Assembly (NCBI GenBank): GCA_014729315.1
Contig: WJKD01000707.1
Location: forward strand, 1 to 6,956
DNA length: 6,956 bases
Direction: 5' to 3'
DNA from: Promethearchaeota archaeon
Lineage (GTDB): Archaea; Asgardarchaeota; Lokiarchaeia; Sigynarchaeales; SOKP01
The position numbers were made by a program, and so were the translations under genes. This document shows, in pieces, positions 1-4,584 of this stretch. A model generated the notes under the pieces. The model did no database searches. It had not been told where the DNA came from and worked only from the letters and a program-made list of their open reading frames with translations. Positions within the stretch are counted from its first letter, which is position 1. Every line of letters starts with the position of its first letter.

Positions 1-330
1 AAAGCTTTGAAAAGTGTGGAAAAAAATAATTTTATTAATTCCGCAATATCAAGAATATACAGGAATTTAGAAATTCTTAACTTTTCTGAAGAAACCAACT
101 ATGATCTCGTAAGCGAGTTGTTTTATTCTTGCGAAACTCTGAAATTATTCAATAGTGCTAACGCAGATTCCATGTTGATCTCTCTTGTGAATTTTTTATT
201 TCCGCAGCCAATTGTAGATAAGATTGCGAGGAATAAATCTCGTTTACATAAGCGTTCTAAGTTTGAACACATCCAATTGTGTAAGACTACTGAAGAAATT
301 ATTTACCCGGCGATTATTGGAAAAATTTGA
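1..330 (+). CDS. 3' fragment of an unrecognised protein, possibly with a cyclin-like helical repeat
   Basis: The frame is open from the first base and stops at TGA 328-330, so this is most simply the C-terminal 109 codons of a gene that begins left of the window. The TTG at position 7 could be a start, but nothing upstream is visible to support it. The residues look all-helical: a helix with the pattern I-SRIYRNLEI, then a DLVSELFYSCETLKLF helix, then a small-residue-rich ADSMLISLVNFLF helix, then a basic tail (KSRLHKRSKF). This spacing is reminiscent of a cyclin-like repeat as in archaeal TFB, with the third helix in the place of the Ala-rich core helix, but no diagnostic residues prove it. 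It could equally be an unrelated helical protein. It converges on the beta-helix gene with a 46-bp gap. Function is not assigned. Confidence 0.5.
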   Translation, partial: KALKSVEKNNFINSAISRIYRNLEILNFSEETNYDLVSELFYSCETLKLFNSANADSMLISLVNFLFPQPIVDKIARNKSRLHKRSKFEHIQLCKTTEEIIYPAIIGKI

Positions 331-339
331 AAAGAGAAT

Positions 340-348
340 AAAAAAAAA
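340..348 (-). terminator. Oligo-T terminator after the beta-helix gene
   Basis: Read on the minus strand, a run of nine T begins about 28 nt after the stop codon of the beta-helix gene (stop at 377-379). No strong hairpin precedes it. Oligo-T alone is the usual archaeal intrinsic termination signal. It lies in the 46-bp gap between converging genes; the plus-strand gene has only a T5 tract (354-358) in the same gap. Confidence 0.4.
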
Positions 349-376
349 TGATATTTTTAGGAGTAAATAAAATTAT

Positions 377-1486
377 CTAATCAAAATTATTTAATGTGTT
401 GTCTCCAAATGTATTAGTACCACTATCATCGAAGTTTGTATCACAGCTTAAAGCAGTGTTGCCTACAACGGTATTCTCATACGAAACATCCGTAATTTCC
501 CTAATCCTTATTCCATATCCCGTGCTACCCCCTGCCCCATTAAGATAGTTTGTTATGCTATTACCTGAAATAACATTATAACTTGAGTCTAGTAGGTGTA
601 TTCCACTTGAAAATGGACTTAAGTCTCTATTCTTTCCATCAATCGTGTTCCCGATGATTGTGGTTCGATTAGATCCCGAAAGAAGAATACCTCTCAGAAT
701 TGAGTGGATTATGTTATTTGAAATGGTTGCATAATTTGAACTATACATTGCTATTCCCCTTGCGCTTCCCACAAAATCGAATAACCTATTCTCCCCAATT
801 GTAAAATTTTGCGAATTTGAAAGAAGACCTATTCCATATGTTTCACACTTAGAAATTTCGTTATCGTTGATATGTCCGTGATTTATATATTCATCAATTG
901 TAATTCCTCTCTTTAAACTATTAAAAATACAATTCGAAATCCACACATTATCCGAGCTTACATAAATTCCATTTCCTTCTAGAGATAAACCACCGAGGAT
1001 TTGGACGCCATCTATGAATACAGGATTATCGTTAATCTCGAATATTTCTATGATCTTGTAATCAAAAGTTAAAGATGAAGCATTGATTAGGAGATCCTTA
1101 ATTTTACATGATTTTGCATTCAAAATTCTAAATGCTTGCCCATCTCCACAGTCAATCGTATGAAATCCTATACCTTCGATAATATAACTACCTCCACCAT
1201 TAATAATAATTGGTGAATTGAGGTTTATATTGTCTGTTATCATAATTTTACCATATCCATCACCAATAGCATCTAGCGAATCATTGATGTCTTGTTCTGA
1301 GGCGCAAGGATATTGGTCTTCTGTTTGATAGACTATCGTGGTCGTGCCGGGAGCTCCATCGTCTCCGTCATCCCCATCGTTACCTTTGGTTGGTGCACTA
1401 ATAATAGAATAAGTACCCACCGCCAGCCCAGATGCTGATAAAATAACTGCGATCAGAACTATCGGTATTAACATGTTCCTTTCCAT
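377..1486 (-). CDS. Membrane-anchored surface protein with acidic collagen-like stalk and right-handed parallel beta-helix
   Basis: This is a 369-residue protein. Residues 6-30 are a hydrophobic signal or anchor helix after a short N-terminus (MERN). Residues 35-47 are a Gly-Asp-Asp/Gly-Ala-Pro-Gly collagen-like linker, followed by a TTT stretch. From about residue 85 to 350 the chain shows repeated rungs of roughly 22-27 residues, with G-I-x-(L/I/M) strands and N-x-I-x-x-N turns (for example GITI, GIGLL, GIAM, GILL, GIHLL, GIRI). This is the pattern of NosD/pectate-lyase-like parallel beta-helix proteins. Such folds often bind or cleave polysaccharides, but no catalytic residues can be assigned. 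Six Cys lie in the extracellular part. No C-terminal sorting signal is visible, so anchoring is probably by the N-terminal helix. The ATG at 1486 is preferred over Met5 because GAGGG lies 7 nt upstream. It is transcribed divergently from the exchanger gene. Confidence 0.85.
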   Translation of the reverse strand: MERNMLIPIVLIAVILSASGLAVGTYSIISAPTKGNDGDDGDDGAPGTTTIVYQTEDQYPCASEQDINDSLDAIGDGYGKIMITDNINLNSPIIINGGGSYIIEGIGFHTIDCGDGQAFRILNAKSCKIKDLLINASSLTFDYKIIEIFEINDNPVFIDGVQILGGLSLEGNGIYVSSDNVWISNCIFNSLKRGITIDEYINHGHINDNEISKCETYGIGLLSNSQNFTIGENRLFDFVGSARGIAMYSSNYATISNNIIHSILRGILLSGSNRTTIIGNTIDGKNRDLSPFSSGIHLLDSSYNVISGNSITNYLNGAGGSTGYGIRIREITDVSYENTVVGNTALSCDTNFDDSGTNTFGDNTLNNFD

Positions 1487-1493
1487 TAATTAT

Positions 1494-1498
1494 CCCTC
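1494..1498 (-). promoter_or_regulatory. Shine-Dalgarno-like GAGGG of the beta-helix gene
   Basis: On the minus strand GAGGG lies 7 nt before ATG 1486-1484. It is the best ribosome-binding site in the window and supports the first Met rather than Met5 as the start. Confidence 0.55.
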
Positions 1499-1531
1499 AA
1501 TATTTTTTTTTAAATTACATTTCATTGAATT

Positions 1532-1540
1532 TATTTAAAG
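1532..1540 (-). promoter_or_regulatory. TATA box for the beta-helix gene
   Basis: The minus-strand sequence CTTTAAATA (1540 to 1532) fits the archaeal Y-TTTAAATA TATA element. Initiation about 26 nt downstream, near 1509, would leave a leader of roughly 20-25 nt, enough to include the GAGGG site. The position is inferred from motif spacing only. Confidence 0.45.
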
Positions 1541-1693
1541 TCTGAAAATAACCTATCAAGTTTTGTTTTCTTTATTAATCTTCTCATTAATCTAAGACAT
1601 TTTTGTATAAGATTCGGGAAAACAATAAAATCTTGAATAAATATTAATAAAAATCATCCAAAAGATCAGCTTGGCTTTATAGATTTTCTTTTA

Positions 1694-1711
1694 AAAAAAC
1701 CTTTTATAAAA
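1694..1711 (+). promoter_or_regulatory. BRE/TATA promoter of the exchanger gene, implying a leaderless mRNA
   Basis: An A-rich BRE-like stretch (AAAAAACC, 1694-1701) is followed directly by TTTTATAAAA (1702-1711), a close match to the archaeal BRE-TATA consensus. The TATA centre (about 1706-1707) is about 24-25 nt from the ATG at 1731, so transcription should begin at or within a base or two of the start codon. No Shine-Dalgarno sequence is present, consistent with leaderless translation. Confidence 0.6.
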
Positions 1712-1730
1712 TTATTTCATTAATATTTTG

Positions 1731-2756
1731 ATGTTACTCTATATCTTCGGATTTCTTTTTTTAGGGTTTATTGGAATGTATTTTGGGGCGAAATACGTGA
1801 TAATCAGTTTAGAAAATATTGCTAAAAGGTTTGGAATAAGTCAGTTGTTAGTCGGGCTTACGATACTTTCAATTGGAACCAGTTTACCAGAAATAGCGGT
1901 AAGCGTGATCGGCGGAATTGACAAATTAACCGGTATTGATCCAAACGTAGATGGGATTGTTATCGGGAATAAGATAGGCAGTTTTTTTACTCAGATTACA
2001 TTAGTCTTAGGGATACTAGGATTGAGCCAGTCTCTATTTGTGAGTAAATGGAAATTACGAAGAGAAGGTATTATGTTATTTATTTCGGTTTTTATTTTTT
2101 TATTTTTTGCCTTGGACGGAATATTAACTCGAATAGAAGGTGTTATAATGATTTTAAGTTATATTGGTTATTTAATATTCATAATCTGGAGCGAAAAAAA
2201 GATAGAAAAGGCGCAAGAAAAAATAAGAGCTTTCATCGCCGAGAGAGACGGAATAGACTTAACAGAAATAAAAAAAGCCAAACCCGAAGGACCATTACCT
2301 TCAATTAGGAAAAATGCACTTATCTTTACGGGCGGGTTAGCTATACTTTTGGTCGCAGCAGAGTTTACGATACTTAGCGCTCACGGTTTATCTGAAGCGT
2401 TTAATATTTCAGAATATGTCGTAGGTATACTCATCGTTGGATTTGGAACGAGCCTTCCCGAATTGGTCGCGGATTTAACGGCAATTAGACGGAAATCAGG
2501 TGATATTGCGATAGGTGACATCTTGGGGTCAAATATTTGCGATATTCTCCTCGCAACTGGTTCTGGGGTCGTTATTGCCGAATTTAGAGTCCCGCTGATT
2601 ATTTTATACTTCGACATTCCTATGCTTTTAATTGCCATTGGATTGACGTATTATTTTCTCTGGACTGATAATACTTTAAGCCGATGGGAGGCGGTTTTTT
2701 TAATTAGCTATTATGCTTTATACGTTTTTTTAAAACTCTCGTTTTTCCAAGCTTAA
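1731..2756 (+). CDS. Sodium/calcium exchanger family (CaCA) membrane transporter
   Basis: This is an integral membrane protein of 341 residues, a normal length for prokaryotic CaCA exchangers (NCX_Mj/YrbG type), which swap Ca2+ for Na+ or H+. Both inverted alpha repeats are clear. Numbering from the TTG one codon upstream, alpha-1 has G50-TSLPE55 and G80-N81, and alpha-2 has G240-TSLPE245 and G263-D264 followed by GSN. These match the four central ion ligands of NCX_Mj (E54, N81, E213, D240), so Ca2+ transport is the best guess. Alpha-1 has GSF where GSN is common. The two halves are joined by a charged cytoplasmic loop at about residues 155-195 (EKKIEKAQEKIRA). The frame permits TTG at 1728, but ATG 1731 fits the TATA spacing better. 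It stands alone: divergent from the beta-helix gene and convergent with the roadblock-GTPase gene, with 65 bp between stops. Confidence 0.92.
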   Translation: MLLYIFGFLFLGFIGMYFGAKYVIISLENIAKRFGISQLLVGLTILSIGTSLPEIAVSVIGGIDKLTGIDPNVDGIVIGNKIGSFFTQITLVLGILGLSQSLFVSKWKLRREGIMLFISVFIFLFFALDGILTRIEGVIMILSYIGYLIFIIWSEKKIEKAQEKIRAFIAERDGIDLTEIKKAKPEGPLPSIRKNALIFTGGLAILLVAAEFTILSAHGLSEAFNISEYVVGILIVGFGTSLPELVADLTAIRRKSGDIAIGDILGSNICDILLATGSGVVIAEFRVPLIILYFDIPMLLIAIGLTYYFLWTDNTLSRWEAVFLISYYALYVFLKLSFFQA

Positions 2757-2821
2757 ATGAACATTAATATAATCAAAAATAGTATATCTCAAAGGGAAAA
2801 TTAATAGGTTTTTAGAATCCT

Positions 2822-3799
2822 TCAAATTTCTTCGCAATTAAACGCGACGTGCATAAAAAGCTCGTCAATACCCTGACCTGTTAAAGCTGAAGTTTCGAAG
2901 AACAAACATTCGTTTTCTTTCGCAATTCGTTCAGCTTTTTCTTTAATCTCAGTTCTATCCTCTAATAGATCCAATTTATTTCCTACAAGGATATAGAAAA
3001 TAGAATCCTTTTTCGTAAAGAATCGAGCTTCTTCAATCCATTCAGTTGCCTGATCGAGCGTTTCTTCTCGGGTGTAATCGAATAAGATAATAACTGCCCG
3101 AGCGTCGGAAATTTTATAAAAATATTTTCTTACTTTGGCAAAACTCTTCAAACCGCCCATATCAAATAAAGTAAGAATAGTTCTATTTCTTTTAGTTATT
3201 TGGAGTACTTTTTCGTAAATTCCAAGACCGATTGTTGGTCGATAATTCTCGTTTAGTTCACCTTGGGTGTACATCTCAAGAAGTGAAGTTTTTCCGCACT
3301 TGTCGGGTCCGATAAGAAAGATTTGGTTGACTTTATTTTTTCCCGGAAGATCATCGTCTGGAGAAAGGTCTAATTTTCCCCCCTCAAGGTAAGTGGGGAG
3401 TTTTATTGATATCTCTTCATCGTTTAGAAGTTTAGTTATTTTTTCTGCGACAATATAAGAATAAGGTATAAATTGATCCAAATTCGCATAGGGATCGGCG
3501 ACCATAACGAAGATAGCGGGTATTGAACCCCCCAATTCCAAATAAAAAAGTCTAAATTCGTTGGTATCAAACGTACCACTTCCGAAGGAGGTTTCAGCAA
3601 ATCTTTTGATCCTACTTATCGTTTGTTCAAGTACGCTCATAATTGCTCCAATTATCTCCTCATCAAATCCCTCAATTGATTGCTGAGCAATAACTAACCC
3701 ATCTAAATCTACGACTAAAGTTGCGATTAGATCCTTCACTTGGGCAAGCAATTTTGCTAAGAGGTCATTTAATGAAGTAGCTTTTAGCATATGAATCAT
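2822..3799 (-). CDS. Roadblock/LC7 domain fused to an Arf/Ras-like small GTPase with Leu at the catalytic Gln position
   Basis: This is a 325-residue soluble two-domain protein. Residues about 5-125 form a roadblock/LC7 (MglB-like) domain, with the typical VVDLDGLVIA strand-turn-strand near 29-38 and a FRLFYLEL strand near 82-89. After an acidic linker (about 137-155), residues 156-325 are a complete G domain: G1 GPDKCGKT (164-171), G2 Thr189 in RPTIG, G3 DMGG (213-216), G4 NKLD (274-277) and G5 SAL (304-306). The Asp in the P-loop (166) and the GG of G3 are Arf-like. The residue after DMGG is Leu217, where Ras Q61/Arf Q71 sits, so normal Gln-assisted GTP hydrolysis is not expected. Rag GTPases also join a G domain to a roadblock fold, but with the roadblock C-terminal. 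The ATG at 3799 gives a leader of about 19 nt; Met4 (3790) is an alternative start. Role inferred: molecular switch in signalling or membrane/cytoskeleton control. Confidence 0.93.
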   Translation of the reverse strand: MIHMLKATSLNDLLAKLLAQVKDLIATLVVDLDGLVIAQQSIEGFDEEIIGAIMSVLEQTISRIKRFAETSFGSGTFDTNEFRLFYLELGGSIPAIFVMVADPYANLDQFIPYSYIVAEKITKLLNDEEISIKLPTYLEGGKLDLSPDDDLPGKNKVNQIFLIGPDKCGKTSLLEMYTQGELNENYRPTIGLGIYEKVLQITKRNRTILTLFDMGGLKSFAKVRKYFYKISDARAVIILFDYTREETLDQATEWIEEARFFTKKDSIFYILVGNKLDLLEDRTEIKEKAERIAKENECLFFETSALTGQGIDELFMHVAFNCEEI

Positions 3800-3840
3800 G
3801 AACGATTATTTTTTTTCAATCAATTAATGTGTTAATTATT

Positions 3841-3848
3841 TTTAAATA
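3841..3848 (-). promoter_or_regulatory. TATA box for the roadblock-GTPase gene
   Basis: The minus strand reads TATTTAAA (3848 to 3841). Initiation about 26 nt downstream, near 3818, would give a leader of roughly 19 nt that is A-rich and has no Shine-Dalgarno match. It lies back to back with a TATA element on the other strand at 3866-3874. Confidence 0.4.
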
Positions 3849-3859
3849 CGAGTTTTAGG

Positions 3860-3874
3860 AAAAAAATATAAAAG
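3860..3874 (+). promoter_or_regulatory. Plus-strand BRE/TATA element upstream of the small ORF
   Basis: An A-rich run followed by ATATAAAAG (3866-3874) looks like a good archaeal TATA element. A start about 26 nt downstream falls at about 3896-3899, just where GTG (3899) or ATG (3905) opens a short reading frame. It is the only clue that the 175-bp gap is transcribed on the plus strand. Confidence 0.4.
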
Positions 3875-3898
3875 AATTCTTCAATTCGAACTTAAGTG

Positions 3899-3973
3899 GT
3901 GAGTATGAGAAAAAGAATAATTCAATTAGATGGCACTAATATAAATTCTCTTCAATTTCAATTCTTCGTTTAA
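3899..3973 (+). CDS. Possible small protein or decayed gene start (24 codons)
   Basis: A GTG (3899) and an in-frame ATG (3905) open a 24- or 22-codon frame ending at TAA 3971-3973. It sits directly after a TATA element at leaderless spacing, and GGTGAG overlaps its beginning. The peptide is basic at the start, then reads RIIQLDGTNINSLQ. A strand followed by DG, a short turn and a helix start is how barstar-like inhibitors begin, so this may be the first strand of a lost barstar-type gene; that likeness is short and weak. The stop is one base short of the 3' end of the gelsolin gene on the other strand, so anything longer would run antisense into it. It could also be a non-coding transcript or chance. 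Confidence 0.25.
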   Translation: MSMRKRIIQLDGTNINSLQFQFFV

Positions 3974-3974
3974 T

Positions 3975-4496
3975 TCAGGTATTCATAATGTCGTTAATTT
4001 TTTTTATTCTTTTTCCAATATGTTCCATAGAATAACTAATGTGTTGAATCATCTCAGTAATTTCAGCTAATAATCCGTTGATTTGTGTCTTTTCTGATTG
4101 CGAGAGCGAATTTGACAGGGATTCTTGGTTAGGATCAATTTGGGATTTTTTTGCTTCTATCTTGTATTTCCGTGATTCACCTGGATAATTCAAATCAATT
4201 CTTCCTTGATTGATTTCGTTATATATGGATAGAAATGATTCTGGTTCTCTTCCTTGTTTGACTACTTCGTATTTGTAATTATAATATTTCTTTCTACTTC
4301 TCAGCTTTCCAGCCCACGTACTAGCGATGTAGCGATGAAATAATCGAGATTTTGAACCGGCCCAGATCCATATTAAAGAAAGTTCTTTATCGATTATGAG
4401 ATATACCCCATTTTCTTCAAATATGTTGTCTGGCTGATTTACTACACTTTCTCCATTAACTTTATAAATATACTTTGTGTAATCGGTAGTTAACAT
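3975..4496 (-). CDS. Single gelsolin-like domain protein with C-terminal helix
   Basis: This is a 173-residue cytoplasmic protein. Residues about 8-92 match the gelsolin/villin repeat: a V-NQPDNIFEENGVYLIID strand-turn-strand (18-36), the core IWIWAGSKS (42-50) with W43, W45 and G47, the long helix FHRYIASTWAGKLR (53-66), and the closing QGREPESFLSIY (81-92), equivalent to the G-x-E-P-x-x-F end of the repeat. The G-D pair of the usual type-2 Ca2+ site appears as G30-V31, so Ca2+ control through that site is doubtful. A polar linker (about 100-133) leads to a helical segment with coiled-coil character (134-170). Eukaryotic gelsolins have three to six repeats and Asgard ones often fewer. Gelsolins sever, cap or bundle actin; here only a filament-binding role is inferred. 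It lies 88 bp downstream of the CheW-CheC-CheC gene on the same strand. Confidence 0.8.
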   Translation of the reverse strand: MLTTDYTKYIYKVNGESVVNQPDNIFEENGVYLIIDKELSLIWIWAGSKSRLFHRYIASTWAGKLRSRKKYYNYKYEVVKQGREPESFLSIYNEINQGRIDLNYPGESRKYKIEAKKSQIDPNQESLSNSLSQSEKTQINGLLAEITEMIQHISYSMEHIGKRIKKINDIMNT

Positions 4497-4565
4497 ATTT
4501 TCTCATTTATTTCATAGTAGATTGCAAATTAAGAATTAAAAATAAAATAATCAAATTTATCGTTT

Positions 4566-4579
4566 AAAAAAAAATAAAA
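4566..4579 (-). terminator. Oligo-T terminator after the CheW-CheC-CheC gene
   Basis: The minus strand reads TTTTATTTTTTTTT (4579 to 4566) starting 5 nt after the stop codon. This T4-A-T9 tract is a plausible archaeal intrinsic terminator between this gene and the gelsolin gene. If it works fully, the gelsolin gene needs its own promoter in 4507-4565; that stretch is AT-rich and no single TATA box stands out. Confidence 0.4.
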
Positions 4580-4584
4580 CGACT

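Noticed and set aside
1356..1383. Imperfect 9-bp tandem repeat as a possible minisatellite or CRISPR-like unit
   Set aside because: It encodes the Gly-Asp-Asp stalk in frame and has no spacers; it is a coding repeat only.
1627..1687. 7-bp inverted repeat (AAAATCT / AGATTTT) in the divergent promoter region
   Set aside because: The arms are short, made of A/T-rich sequence and 47 bp apart, so chance is the simplest explanation.
2048..2308. 86-codon plus-strand frame inside the exchanger gene
   Set aside because: It overlaps a clear membrane-protein gene in another frame, is Lys/Arg/Asn/Tyr/Phe-rich as expected from a shifted AT-rich frame, and has no ribosome-binding site.
2381..2638. 85-codon minus-strand frame opposite the exchanger alpha-2 repeat
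   Set aside because: It is antisense to the most conserved part of the exchanger and shows no domain or promoter.
2822..2836. CaaX-like C-terminus (Cys-Glu-Glu-Ile) on the roadblock-GTPase
   Set aside because: The Cys is four residues from the end, but the two middle residues are acidic rather than aliphatic and protein prenylation of this kind is not established in archaea; it is probably coincidence.
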